Shown piece by piece: positions 1-7,958 of a DNA stretch of 8,912 nucleotides (its first letter is position 1; each line of letters opens with the position of its first letter). Source of the stretch: JAZQLP01 sp045629205. Lineage in GTDB: Bacteria > Bacillota > Clostridia > Oscillospirales > UBA644. Under the pieces are notes generated by a model that was not told the origin of the DNA, did not search any database, and saw only the letters and a program-made list of their open reading frames with translations. Location of the stretch: assembly GCA_045629205.1 (NCBI GenBank), contig JAZQQT010000057.1, positions 1 through 8,912 on the forward strand, given 5' to 3'. The translations under genes were made by a program, and so were the position numbers.

Positions 1-1619
1 CGGCTGTTAATAAGAATGAAATTCGCAGAAATTATTATTTGCCTTGGGTTGATTATCCGCTTCCTCTCGGTAAGCCGGTTTCCGATTCTGCGGTTTTCAC
101 TGTAGGAACGGTTCCCGTAACGAAATCAGGGGAAATCCCCGATGTTTCTCCGGATGATTTCTTTGACGCGTGTCAAATTGAGCGTGTAGGCAAAACATCG
201 GGCGGCAGGCTTGCTGTATGCGCGGTTTATTCTCCGTCGGATACCGAGGCTGCGGAAAAATATCTTAACGCTCTCAAATTTATTCCCGCACCGTTTAAAG
301 AAGGATCCGGAACCGCTCTTGAAGAAATCGCTTCCTGCGACAGCCTGATTGCGGAAGAAAACAAGGAATCTGATGGGTGTGTTTTATCACTGAAAGATTT
401 GAGTGACAGGATTCCCGATTTGGAAAATGCTTATGATGCGCTGACACAGCAGATCAGCCTTGCCGAAGTCCGTTCCCGGATTATTTCTACAGGCAGTTGC
501 AGTATGATAGAAGGTTATTATCCTGCGCAATCCGAAAAAAGGCTTGAAAAAGTTCTTTCAAAATATGATTGCTGGTATGATTTGTCAGAAGTGGCAGAGG
601 GCGATGATGCTCCCGTTATGCTTTCCAACAGATCTCTTGTGACTCCGTTTGAAAGCATAACAAAAATGTATGCTTTGCCGATTTACGGCGGGCTCGATCC
701 TACACCTGCGATGGCTCCGTTCTTTTTCATCCTTTTCGGAATGATGTTGAGTGATGCCGGATATGGTTTTGTTATGGCTCTGTGCTGTGCCTTGGGATTG
801 ATTTTCCTGCCTGCAAAACCCGGTATGAAAAATACAATGAAACTGTTTATGTTCTGCGGATTGTCAACGGTTTTCTGGGGCCTTATGTTCGGCACTGTTT
901 TCGGCAACTCGATTACGGTAATTGCGCAGACGTATCTCGGGCTTGATTATGAATTTAAACCATTGTGGTTCGATCCGGTAAACGAACCGATGAGCATGTT
1001 GATTCTGTCGATCGTAATCGGTTATATTCAGATTATTGTCTCGTTGGTTCTCAAAATGGCAGTCGAATTCCGTAATAAGAATTGGATGGGTGCGGTGTTC
1101 GACGCCGGCTCATGGATACTGATTCTTCTCGGGCTCGGAGTTATTGCTCTTAATCTCGCATTTCCTGCTGTTCCGTCGATTATCGGCATTGTTCTGGCGA
1201 TACTCGGCGCGGCAATTATAGTTTGCACGGCAGGGCGGGAAAAGAAAGGCTTATTCGGCAAAATCACCGGCGGATTACTCGGGTTGTATGACTCAACCGG
1301 TTATCTTTCGGATTTGCTCTCTTATTCGCGTATACTGGCTCTCGGACTTTCTTCAGGGGTTATAGGTCAGGTGTTTAATACGATGGGGTCCCTTATGGGA
1401 AAAGGCGTGGGAAGTTTTATTTTCTTTGTCATAATTTTCCTGATAGGACATACTCTTAACTTTGCATTGTCATTTCTCAGTGCTTACGTTCATGCATCGC
1501 GTCTGCAGTTTATTGAATTCTTCGGTCGTTTTTACGAGAGCGGCGGAAGACCTTATGAACCGCTTGCCGTCAACGGAAAATACAGCGATATAGTAGAAAC
1601 GATATCCGTTGATGATTAA
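1..1619 (+). CDS. ntpI: V-type ATPase subunit I (a-subunit homologue), 5'-partial
   Basis: This is the membrane stator subunit of the V/A-type ATPase. It supplies the ion half-channels beside the K ring and anchors the peripheral stalk. The reading frame is open to the left edge (first complete codon at base 3), so the TTG at 39 is not the start. About 538 residues are present; the family usually has about 640-660, so roughly 100-130 N-terminal residues are missing. The first ~220 residues are the soluble, partly coiled domain. From about base 714 the protein is strongly hydrophobic, with seven or eight likely membrane segments starting near the motif PTPAMAPFFF. Two conserved arginines are visible: one in SYSRILALGLSS (codon 1329-1331), matching the essential Arg735 of yeast Vph1, and one in VHASRLQFIEFF (codon 1500-1502). 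The C-terminal FYESGGRPYEPL is the family's usual tail. K follows after 25 bases. Confidence 0.95.
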   Translation, partial: AVNKNEIRRNYYLPWVDYPLPLGKPVSDSAVFTVGTVPVTKSGEIPDVSPDDFFDACQIERVGKTSGGRLAVCAVYSPSDTEAAEKYLNALKFIPAPFKEGSGTALEEIASCDSLIAEENKESDGCVLSLKDLSDRIPDLENAYDALTQQISLAEVRSRIISTGSCSMIEGYYPAQSEKRLEKVLSKYDCWYDLSEVAEGDDAPVMLSNRSLVTPFESITKMYALPIYGGLDPTPAMAPFFFILFGMMLSDAGYGFVMALCCALGLIFLPAKPGMKNTMKLFMFCGLSTVFWGLMFGTVFGNSITVIAQTYLGLDYEFKPLWFDPVNEPMSMLILSIVIGYIQIIVSLVLKMAVEFRNKNWMGAVFDAGSWILILLGLGVIALNLAFPAVPSIIGIVLAILGAAIIVCTAGREKKGLFGKITGGLLGLYDSTGYLSDLLSYSRILALGLSSGVIGQVFNTMGSLMGKGVGSFIFFVIIFLIGHTLNFALSFLSAYVHASRLQFIEFFGRFYESGGRPYEPLAVNGKYSDIVETISVDD

Positions 1620-1626
1620 TATATAA

Positions 1627-1638
1627 TTTTTTTGGAGG
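1627..1638 (+). promoter_or_regulatory. U-run plus GGAGG translation initiation site of K
   Basis: Seven consecutive T (1627-1633) run directly into a GGAGG Shine-Dalgarno (1634-1638), six bases before the ATG at 1645. It is the strongest ribosome binding site by eye in the window. A U-rich stretch upstream of the Shine-Dalgarno is a known translational enhancer on the E. coli atpE (c subunit) mRNA. A similar role here, to make the many K copies needed per ring, is inference. Confidence 0.55.
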
Positions 1639-1644
1639 ATAGAT

Positions 1645-2178
1645 ATGATTAATTTTATTGCAGCAGAAGTTGAAGGTATAACTTTCGCATCTTATTTCGG
1701 GTTTCTCGGTGACGGTCTGTTTTGGGCGTTTCTCGGTGTAGTACTTGCAGTTGTTCTTTCCGGTATAGGTTCGGCAAAGGGTGTAGGAATCGTCGGAGAA
1801 GCCGCTACCGGTCTTATGGCTGAAGATCCTTCTCTTTTCGGTAAGGTAATTCTTCTTGAAGCTCTTCCCGGCACACAGGGTATTTACGGTCTTCTTATCG
1901 GTTTCGTTACATGCCTTAAGCTCGGTTTGTTCAACGACAGTCTTACAGAACTCACTCTTGTTCAGGGACTTCTTCTTTTCCTTGCGTGTCTTCCCATCGG
2001 TATAGTTGGATTGCTTTCCGCAAAATATCAGGGCAGAGTTGCTGCTTCCGCAGTTAACATCCTTACCAAAAAACCCAATGAAGTAATCAAGGGCGTTTCT
2101 CTTGCAGCCGTTGTTGAAACATATGCTGTTCTTGCTCTTCTTATTTCTTTCCTTATGGTAAGCTTTATCATAAAATAA
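1645..2178 (+). CDS. ntpK: V-type ATPase subunit K (proteolipid, rotor ring), predicted Na+-binding
   Basis: This 177-residue membrane protein forms the rotating ring that carries ions across the membrane. It is a duplicated hairpin with four helices (about 26-45, 66-92, 105-125, 149-174). The first hairpin carries the loop GIGSAKGVG (40-48). The ion carboxylate is E158 in VVETYAV, in the fourth helix; the matching spot in the second helix has no carboxylate, as in other V-type proteolipids. All five residues that hold Na+ in E. hirae NtpK (Leu61, Thr64, Gln65, Gln110, Glu139) align with identical residues here: L74, T77, Q78, Q129 and E158. Sodium coupling is therefore likely. The protein is about 20 residues longer than NtpK (156), through an N-terminal extension before the first helix. 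E72, two residues before L74, is an additional carboxylate. Leucine codons are mostly CTT, which suggests selection for expression. Confidence 0.96.
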   Translation: MINFIAAEVEGITFASYFGFLGDGLFWAFLGVVLAVVLSGIGSAKGVGIVGEAATGLMAEDPSLFGKVILLEALPGTQGIYGLLIGFVTCLKLGLFNDSLTELTLVQGLLLFLACLPIGIVGLLSAKYQGRVAASAVNILTKKPNEVIKGVSLAAVVETYAVLALLISFLMVSFIIK

Positions 2179-2207
2179 TTCCCGCAGAATACGGTTAGGA
2201 GACCATT

Positions 2208-2792
2208 GTGAACGGAATAGATATAATAACCGAAAAAATTGTTTCCGAAGCCCGTTTGGCGGTTGAGGAAAAAATAAAAGCGGCAGAAGAATATTCAAGC
2301 GGCGTAATCGCAGAAGCAAAATCGAATGCGGAAGACAAGGCATCCGCTATTCTCGTCAAGGCGGCAAAAAACTGCGAAGATATTGCTCGCAGAACAGAGT
2401 CTGTTACCGATCTTGACAAACGAAAGATGCTTTTGTCTGCAAAGAGAGAAGTTCTTGACGAGATTTTTGCCGGACTTGAAAAAGAGATTTTCGGACTTGA
2501 AGAATCGGAATATGCCACATTTTTGCGTAAACTTTTTAAAAACGCCCCGAAATCGGAAGAAATTCTGTTTGCCGAAAAAGATTATGAAATCGGAAAAGGT
2601 GTCATTGATGTTCTTTCGTCAGAAGGTTTTCGATTCGCAAACGTCGGAACCACAGATAAAATCGATTCCGGTTTTATTCTTGTTGACGGGGCAGTCAAAC
2701 AAGTATATTCTCTTAAAGAGATTATTATGCAATACAGAGCTCAAGCAGAACCGAAAGTGGTTTCGCTTCTGTTTTCCGATGAGGTAAAGTGA
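2208..2792 (+). CDS. ntpE: V-type ATPase subunit E (peripheral stalk)
   Basis: Subunit E is a soluble stator protein. It pairs with a thin coiled-coil partner (H/G type, not in this window) to form the peripheral stalk linking the A3B3 head to subunit I. The 194-residue length is normal. Residues about 8-70 are alanine-, glutamate- and lysine-rich with heptad-like spacing, as expected for a long helix. Next comes the conserved KRKMLLSAKREVLDEIF block (71-87), then a globular C-terminal domain with SGFILVDGAVK (154-164) ending in the typical VVSLLF. The start is GTG at 2208, set by AGGAGA at 2197-2202; no ATG gives a better fit. K ends 29 bases upstream. The stop overlaps the start of C by one base (TGATG), pointing to coupled translation. 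Confidence 0.93.
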   Translation: MNGIDIITEKIVSEARLAVEEKIKAAEEYSSGVIAEAKSNAEDKASAILVKAAKNCEDIARRTESVTDLDKRKMLLSAKREVLDEIFAGLEKEIFGLEESEYATFLRKLFKNAPKSEEILFAEKDYEIGKGVIDVLSSEGFRFANVGTTDKIDSGFILVDGAVKQVYSLKEIIMQYRAQAEPKVVSLLFSDEVK

Positions 2793-3808
2793 TGTCTCGT
2801 AAAAGATACAACGACCTTGATTACGTGCATATTTCGGTAGCTCTCCGCATTAAAGAAGGTAAACTTCTTAAAGCAGACGACTTCGACAGAATGGCGGAAT
2901 CTCAGTCTGCAGACGAGGCATTCAGATATCTGGCAGAAAAGGGATATTCATTCCCGGACGGAGTAGTTGATCCTCTCCGATTCGAAGATGTTCTTTCGTG
3001 TGAACTTGCGTCTGTTTATGCCGAGATTAAAAGGATTACTTCGGTCCTGGCTGATATTAATCCGTCATTGTTGAGTATTTTTCGTCTTCAGTATGATTTT
3101 ATGAACATAAAAGCATTGCTGAAAGAAGAGATTCTTGATGTGAACAGCGACGGAATGCTTTCCGAATGCGGAAATCTTTCAAAGCATGATATGAAATCGG
3201 CATTCATAAATCGTGATAAAAATATACTCGGCTCATATGTTTGCGGTGCAATCGAAGAATCAATAAACGCTTTTTCCGAAAAGGAAGATCCGCAGGTTAT
3301 AGATTTGATATGTGATAAATTCTATTTTAAGGCATTTGTCGCCGAAGCAGAAAAATCCGGCTTTGATTTTCTTAAAAAATATGCAGGGATAAGAATCGAT
3401 ATCACAAATTGCATATCGTATCTTCGCACCGTTGCTGTCGGAAAACAGTTCTCGTTTTATGAAAACAGTGTTTTTATAGACGGCGGTATGCCTGTAACGT
3501 TTTATAAAGACAAAGAAAATAAAACCAAATCCGATTTTTTGTCCGGATATAAATATACGGCTCTCGAAAAATTTTCAATTATTCCCGAAGAAGAGATTTC
3601 ATTCGCAAAACTTGAAGCCGTATCGGACGAAATAACCGGTGATTTTATTGCGGAACTCCGCTGCGTTCCTTTCGGAGCAGAGACGGTTGTTTCGTATCTG
3701 TTGTCAAAAGAAGCGGAAATAAAGAACACGCGTATAGTAATGTCGGGAAAACTTGCAGGTCTTGCGCCGGATAAAATACGTGAAAGATTGAGGTTCTCAT
3801 ATGTATAA
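2792..3808 (+). CDS. ntpC: V-type ATPase subunit C (d-type, ring-to-stalk socket)
   Basis: Subunit C, a homologue of eukaryotic subunit d, sits on the K ring and receives the foot of the D-F central stalk, so that rotation is passed between head and ring. The 338 residues match the family size (about 330-350). Recognisable blocks are an N-terminal YVHISVALRIKEGKLL, a middle FRLQYDFMNIKALLKEE, and a C-terminal segment with PFGAETVVSYLLSKEAEIK and SGKLAGLAPDKIRERLR, ending FSYV. A GTG at 2789 lies in frame just before the ATG at 2792. I prefer the ATG because GAGG at 2781-2784 then sits seven bases upstream and the overlap with E is the compact TGATG. The last 8 bases overlap the start of F. 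Confidence 0.92.
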   Translation: MSRKRYNDLDYVHISVALRIKEGKLLKADDFDRMAESQSADEAFRYLAEKGYSFPDGVVDPLRFEDVLSCELASVYAEIKRITSVLADINPSLLSIFRLQYDFMNIKALLKEEILDVNSDGMLSECGNLSKHDMKSAFINRDKNILGSYVCGAIEESINAFSEKEDPQVIDLICDKFYFKAFVAEAEKSGFDFLKKYAGIRIDITNCISYLRTVAVGKQFSFYENSVFIDGGMPVTFYKDKENKTKSDFLSGYKYTALEKFSIIPEEEISFAKLEAVSDEITGDFIAELRCVPFGAETVVSYLLSKEAEIKNTRIVMSGKLAGLAPDKIRERLRFSYV

Positions 3809-4112
3809 CGTAGGTGTAATCGGAGACAGAGACAGCGTATTATGCTTTCAGTCAGTCGGATTTGACGTTCGCCCCGTTATTAATAAAGAACAGGCTGTCG
3901 CAGAACTGAATAGTTTGTCAAAAAACGGATGTGCCGTTATTTTCGTGACGGATGAATATTACAAATCGGCAGAAACCGAAATAGCGGCGTTTTCAACATC
4001 CTATACGACCGCAGTGATACCGATTCCGGGCAAAAATTCCCGGGATGATATCGGTATGAAAAAAATCAAACAAGCAATCGAAAAAGCCGTTGGCACAGAT
4101 ATTGTCGGCTGA
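3801..4112 (+). CDS. ntpG: V-type ATPase subunit F (central stalk)
   Basis: This small soluble protein binds the side of subunit D in the central rotor stalk (E. hirae calls it NtpG; elsewhere AtpF/subunit F). The 103 residues carry the family hallmarks: the N-terminal strand and loop VGVIGDRDSVLCF followed by GFDVRPV, the central GCAVIFVTDEYY (43-54), the AVIPIPG strand (71-77), and a C-terminal helix ending AIEKAVGTDIVG. The fold is a small Rossmann-like alpha/beta domain. The ATG overlaps the end of C by 8 bases and has GAGG at 3790-3793 inside C, which suggests translational coupling. Subunit A starts 19 bases downstream. Confidence 0.93.
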   Translation: MYNVGVIGDRDSVLCFQSVGFDVRPVINKEQAVAELNSLSKNGCAVIFVTDEYYKSAETEIAAFSTSYTTAVIPIPGKNSRDDIGMKKIKQAIEKAVGTDIVG

Positions 4113-4131
4113 AAGATTTACGGAGATAAAA

Positions 4132-5895
4132 ATGAGTGAACAAACTGGAACAATTGTAAAAGTTGCCGGACCTCTCGTTGTTGCGGAAGGTATGTCATTT
4201 GCAAATATGTTTGACGTTGTCAGAGTAGGTAAAAACCGTCTTATCGGTGAAATAATCGAAATGAGAGGCGACAAGGCTTCTATTCAGGTCTATGAGGAAA
4301 CGACGGGTATCGGCCCCGGTGATATTGTTGTATCCGATAATATGGAGCTTTCAGTCGAACTCGGACCGGGACTTGTGACCAATATATTCGACGGTATCGA
4401 ACGTCCGCTTGAGGAACTTCGCAGAGTGGCGGGGTCAACTATCGTCAGAGGTGTAGACGTCCCGTCTCTTAACAGAGAAAAAGTATGGAAATTTACCGCA
4501 ACGGCAAATGTCGGTGACAGTGTTATTGAGGGGGATATAATCGGAACCGTCCAGGAAACAGATGTAATTCTTCATAAAATAATGATCCCATACGGGATCA
4601 ACGGCACGATTACGGAAATTTCTTCCGGATCTTATACTGTTGAAGATGTGGTTGCGAAAGTCGATACGGGTAACGGAATAAAAGATATAAAACTTATGCA
4701 TCGTTGGCCTGTCAGAAGAGGCAGAAAATATGCCAAGAAAATGACTCCATCCGAGCCATTTGTGACCGGACAGCGAATTATTGATACCCTTTTTCCTCTT
4801 GCAAAAGGCGGAACAGCCTGTGTTCCCGGACCTTTCGGTAGCGGAAAAACAGTTGTTCAGCACCAGCTTGCAAAATGGTCCGATGTTGACCTTGTTGTTT
4901 ATATTGGTTGCGGAGAGCGCGGAAACGAAATGACCGATGTTCTTATGGAATTTCCCGAAATCATTGACCCGAGAACCGGCAAATCCCTTATGGAAAGAAC
5001 CGTTCTTATAGCAAATACTTCCGATATGCCTGTTGCTGCGCGTGAAGCATCGATTTATACCGGAATCACAATTGCCGAATACTACAGAGATATGGGTTAC
5101 GATGTCGCAATAATGGCAGATTCGACTTCAAGATGGGCGGAAGCTCTCCGTGAGATGTCGGGGCGTCTCGAGGAAATGCCGGGAGAAGAAGGTTATCCCG
5201 CATATCTTACCTCCCGTCTTGCGCAGTTCTACGAAAGAGCAGGCGATGTTATCTGTCTCGGCAGTGACGGACGCAGAGGATCATTAACAGCCATAGGCGC
5301 GGTTTCTCCTGCCGGCGGTGACCTTTCGGACCCTGTTGCTCAGGCAACAATGCGTATCGTAAAGGTTTTCTGGGGACTTGATTCATCTCTTGCTTATAAA
5401 CGTCATTTCCCGGCTATCAACTGGCTTAATTCATATTCGCTTTATGCCGACAGAATCAACGAATACATTACTGTCAATATTGCACGTGACTGGTCGGAAA
5501 ATACAAAACTCGTTTCAAAACTTCTTCAGATAGAAAATGAACTTGATGAAATCGTTAAGCTTGTCGGTATAGATTCTTTATCTCCGGCCGACAGAATAAT
5601 TCTCGAAACCACAAAGTCGATTCGTGAAGATTATCTGCAGCAGAATGCTTTTTCGCCGGACGATGCATACACTGTAGCCTCAAAGCAGTCATATATGCTT
5701 CGACTGATCGTTAACTTCTACAAGCTGGCTTCCGATGCAATTATAAAAGGCGCCAATCTCGACGACATTATTTGGTTGCCTGTCAGAGAAAAAATAGCAC
5801 GTCTGAAAGACGTTCCGGCTGATAAATTCGAATCTGAGTTCTCTGTCGTCGAAAAGCAGATGACAGACGAAATTGCTTCATTACTCGGTGCTTGA
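4132..5895 (+). CDS. ntpA: V-type ATPase catalytic subunit A
   Basis: Subunit A is the catalytic subunit of the A3B3 head, where ATP is hydrolysed to drive rotation. The frame extends upstream to a TTG at 4090, but the ATG at 4132 is the start: GGAGA (4122-4126) precedes it, and the protein then begins SEQTGTIVKVAGPLVVAEGM as expected for the family. At 587 residues the length is normal. Visible parts are the N-terminal beta-barrel (about 1-70), the V-type-specific bulge insertion (about 115-185), the P-loop GPFGSGKT (233-240, K239), the GERGNEM motif with catalytic E262, the Walker B-like DVAIMADSTSRWAEALRE around D330 with R334, and PGEEGYP (350-356). A helical C-terminal domain follows. 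Serine (S237) stands where eukaryotic A subunits have the redox-sensitive P-loop cysteine. Nothing is missing. Confidence 0.98.
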   Translation: MSEQTGTIVKVAGPLVVAEGMSFANMFDVVRVGKNRLIGEIIEMRGDKASIQVYEETTGIGPGDIVVSDNMELSVELGPGLVTNIFDGIERPLEELRRVAGSTIVRGVDVPSLNREKVWKFTATANVGDSVIEGDIIGTVQETDVILHKIMIPYGINGTITEISSGSYTVEDVVAKVDTGNGIKDIKLMHRWPVRRGRKYAKKMTPSEPFVTGQRIIDTLFPLAKGGTACVPGPFGSGKTVVQHQLAKWSDVDLVVYIGCGERGNEMTDVLMEFPEIIDPRTGKSLMERTVLIANTSDMPVAAREASIYTGITIAEYYRDMGYDVAIMADSTSRWAEALREMSGRLEEMPGEEGYPAYLTSRLAQFYERAGDVICLGSDGRRGSLTAIGAVSPAGGDLSDPVAQATMRIVKVFWGLDSSLAYKRHFPAINWLNSYSLYADRINEYITVNIARDWSENTKLVSKLLQIENELDEIVKLVGIDSLSPADRIILETTKSIREDYLQQNAFSPDDAYTVASKQSYMLRLIVNFYKLASDAIIKGANLDDIIWLPVREKIARLKDVPADKFESEFSVVEKQMTDEIASLLGA

Positions 5896-5912
5896 GCGGA
5901 AAGGACACTATT

Positions 5913-7292
5913 ATGCTAAAAGAATATCAAACAATACGAGAAGTCGCAGGACCTTTGATGCTTGTAAAACAGGTTTCCGGAGTAAAATACGGGGAACTCG
6001 GAGAAATAGAACTTCAGGGAGGCGAACGTCGTCACTGTAAAGTTCTTGAGGTTGACGGCACAAATGCTGTCGTTCAGCTTTTCGAAAGCTCCGCCGGTAT
6101 GAATCTTGAAGGCAGTAAAGTCAAGTTTTTGGGAACCGGTATCGAGTTCGGTGTCTCGCCCGACATTCTCGGTCGTGTTTTCGACGGTCTCGGCAGACCG
6201 ATAGACGATGGTCCCGAAATTCTTGCCGAAAAGAAAATAGATATAAACGGTGTTCCCATGAACCCCGCCGCACGCAATTATCCTTCCGAGTTCATTCAAA
6301 CAGGCGTTTCGGCAATAGACGGACTTAATACTCTCGTTCGCGGTCAGAAGCTCCCCATTTTCTCGGGTTCCGGTCTTCCGCATGCTCAGTTGGCAACACA
6401 AATTGCAAGACAGGCAAAGGTTCTTAATACCGATTCGAAATTCGCCGTTGTTTTCGCGGCTGTAGGTATTACTTTCGAAGAAGCGGATTACTTTATTTCA
6501 GACTTCAAAAAAACAGGAGCAATAGACAGAACGGTTCTTTTCGTTAATCTGTCTTCTGACCCCGCAATCGAAAGAATTTCCACTCCCCGTATGGCTCTTA
6601 CCGCAGCCGAGTATCTTGCTTTCGATTTGAATATGCATGTTCTTGTTATTATTACGGATATAACAAACTATGCCGAAGCAACACGTGAGGTTTCTGCGGC
6701 TCGCAAGGAAGTTCCGGGAAGAAGAGGATACCCGGGATACATGTATACCGACCTTGCAACCATGTATGAAAGAGCCGGGCGGCGTCGCGACAGCGAAGGC
6801 AGTATTACCATGATACCGATTCTCACAATGCCTGAAGACGATAAGACTCATCCCATTCCCGACCTTACGGGATATATTACCGAGGGACAGATTATTCTAT
6901 CCCGTGAACTTTACAAAAAAGGCTTTAACCCACCGATAGATGTTCTTCCTTCACTTTCCCGTCTCAAAGATAAGGGTATCGGCGAAGGGAAGACGAGAGC
7001 AGATCATGCAAACACAATGAATCAGCTGTTTGCATGCTACGCAAAGGGTAAAGAAGCAAAGGAGCTCATGGTTATTCTCGGCGAATCCGCACTCACTCCT
7101 CTCGACAGAATTTATGCAAAATTTGCCGATGCCTTTGAAGAAAAATATATCAATCAGGGATATGATGAAAACCGATCGATTGAAGAAACTCTTAACATCG
7201 GTTGGGAACTTCTCAAAATGTTCCCGAAATCCGAACTAAAGAGAATCAAGCCGGCATTATTTGATGAATTCGGCGGAGATGGTTGGAATTAA
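5913..7292 (+). CDS. ntpB: V-type ATPase non-catalytic subunit B
   Basis: Subunit B alternates with A in the hexameric head and completes each catalytic site from the neighbouring side. The frame opens at a TTG at 5892 inside the end of A, but the ATG at 5913 fits better. AAAGGA lies at 5900-5905, and the protein then starts MLKEYQTIREVAGPLM, as known B subunits do. The length of 459 residues is close to E. hirae NtpB (458). The degenerate P-loop is SGSGLPHAQ (151-159), without the GKT signature, as is normal for this subunit. The arginine finger is R350 in LPSLSRL, the same number as in E. hirae NtpB. PGRRGYPGYMYTDLA (268-282) and the C-terminal helical bundle are complete. Subunit A ends 17 bases upstream and D starts 18 bases downstream. 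Confidence 0.98.
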   Translation: MLKEYQTIREVAGPLMLVKQVSGVKYGELGEIELQGGERRHCKVLEVDGTNAVVQLFESSAGMNLEGSKVKFLGTGIEFGVSPDILGRVFDGLGRPIDDGPEILAEKKIDINGVPMNPAARNYPSEFIQTGVSAIDGLNTLVRGQKLPIFSGSGLPHAQLATQIARQAKVLNTDSKFAVVFAAVGITFEEADYFISDFKKTGAIDRTVLFVNLSSDPAIERISTPRMALTAAEYLAFDLNMHVLVIITDITNYAEATREVSAARKEVPGRRGYPGYMYTDLATMYERAGRRRDSEGSITMIPILTMPEDDKTHPIPDLTGYITEGQIILSRELYKKGFNPPIDVLPSLSRLKDKGIGEGKTRADHANTMNQLFACYAKGKEAKELMVILGESALTPLDRIYAKFADAFEEKYINQGYDENRSIEETLNIGWELLKMFPKSELKRIKPALFDEFGGDGWN

Positions 7293-7310
7293 TTCGTTAA
7301 AGGATGTAAC

Positions 7311-7958
7311 ATGATCAACGTAAATCCCACGCGTATGGAGCTTTCAAAGCTCAAAAAAAGACTTGTGACCGCACGTAAAGGTCACAAACTTCTTAAAGAT
7401 AAACGCGACGAGATGGTTAAACAATTTCTCGAAATCGTTAAACAGAACAGAATTTTGCGCCGTAAAGTCGAGGATTCCCTAAAGGATATACAGGGAGGTT
7501 TCTCAATAGCCGCAGCGTTGATGTCGAAGCAGTCTCTCGAAGAGGCTTTGTGCTTTCCCGCAGGCAGCGTAAGTATAGATTTGACTTCACGTGACATAAT
7601 GGGAGTAAAAACTCCCGTTTATAATCCAGAGTATCGGTCTACAGGCACGACCTGTCCATACGGTTACGCTTTTACTTCGGGTGAACTTGATGTGGCAGTG
7701 GAACAACTCACAAATCTTCTTCCCGAACTTATTGAACTTGCGCAGACAGAGAAAACGGTAATGCTGCTTGCCGATGAAATCGAAAAAACACGCCGCAGAG
7801 TAAATGCTCTCGAAAACGTAATGATTCCGGAATTGGAAACAACAATAAAATACATCAGAATGAAACTTGACGAAAACGAGCGTGGGAATCTTACACGTCT
7901 TATGAAGGTCAAGGATATGATGATAAAGCAGAAAAATGCCGGAGCAACAGATGCCTAA
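7311..7958 (+). CDS. ntpD: V-type ATPase subunit D (central rotor shaft)
   Basis: Subunit D is the long antiparallel coiled coil that passes through the A3B3 head and turns with the K ring, comparable to gamma in F-type ATPases. The 215 residues match the family (about 210). The N-terminal helix has the signature PTRMELSKLKKRL (6-18) followed by GHKLLKDKRDEM. The middle is a short globular region with SGELDVAVEQL. The C-terminal helix carries TRRRVNALENVMIPELE and a KYIRMKLDENERG block. AAAGGA at 7299-7304 sits six bases before the ATG. It is the last ATPase gene visible. Its final 8 bases overlap the start of the RNase H gene, so the operon does not end here. Confidence 0.95.
   Translation: MINVNPTRMELSKLKKRLVTARKGHKLLKDKRDEMVKQFLEIVKQNRILRRKVEDSLKDIQGGFSIAAALMSKQSLEEALCFPAGSVSIDLTSRDIMGVKTPVYNPEYRSTGTTCPYGYAFTSGELDVAVEQLTNLLPELIELAQTEKTVMLLADEIEKTRRRVNALENVMIPELETTIKYIRMKLDENERGNLTRLMKVKDMMIKQKNAGATDA
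7941..7944 (+). promoter_or_regulatory. Shine-Dalgarno site choosing the RNase H gene start
   Basis: GGAG inside the end of D lies six bases before the ATG at 7951. The upstream in-frame ATG at 7936 has no such site, so 7951 is preferred. Ribosomes finishing D would be placed directly at this start. Confidence 0.6.

Noticed and set aside
39..41. TTG as start of subunit I
   Set aside because: The frame stays open to the window edge with sensible residues before it, and the protein is about 100 residues short for its family, so the gene begins upstream of the window.
1622..1627. TATAAT as a -10 box for an internal promoter before K
   Set aside because: No TTGACA-like hexamer lies 16-18 bases upstream. 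The match is explained by the AT-rich U-run before the ribosome site.
1570..2343. 257-codon reading frame on the - strand
   Set aside because: It lies antisense to K and the ends of I and E, its translation is rich in Arg, Lys, Asn and Cys with no recognisable domain, and the + strand genes are certain. It is a shadow frame.
2326..2787. 153-codon + strand frame inside E
   Set aside because: It is out of frame within the well-supported E gene and its translation resembles no protein family. E is continuous, so it is not a frameshift remnant.
4090..4131. N-terminal extension of subunit A from TTG 4090
   Set aside because: It would overlap the end of F, has no good ribosome site, and adds 14 residues absent from the family. 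The ATG at 4132 has GGAGA and the expected N-terminus.
6363..6389. Loss of the P-loop in subunit B as an inactivating change
   Set aside because: B subunits of V-type ATPases normally lack Walker A. The arginine finger R350 is intact, so this is the ordinary non-catalytic subunit.
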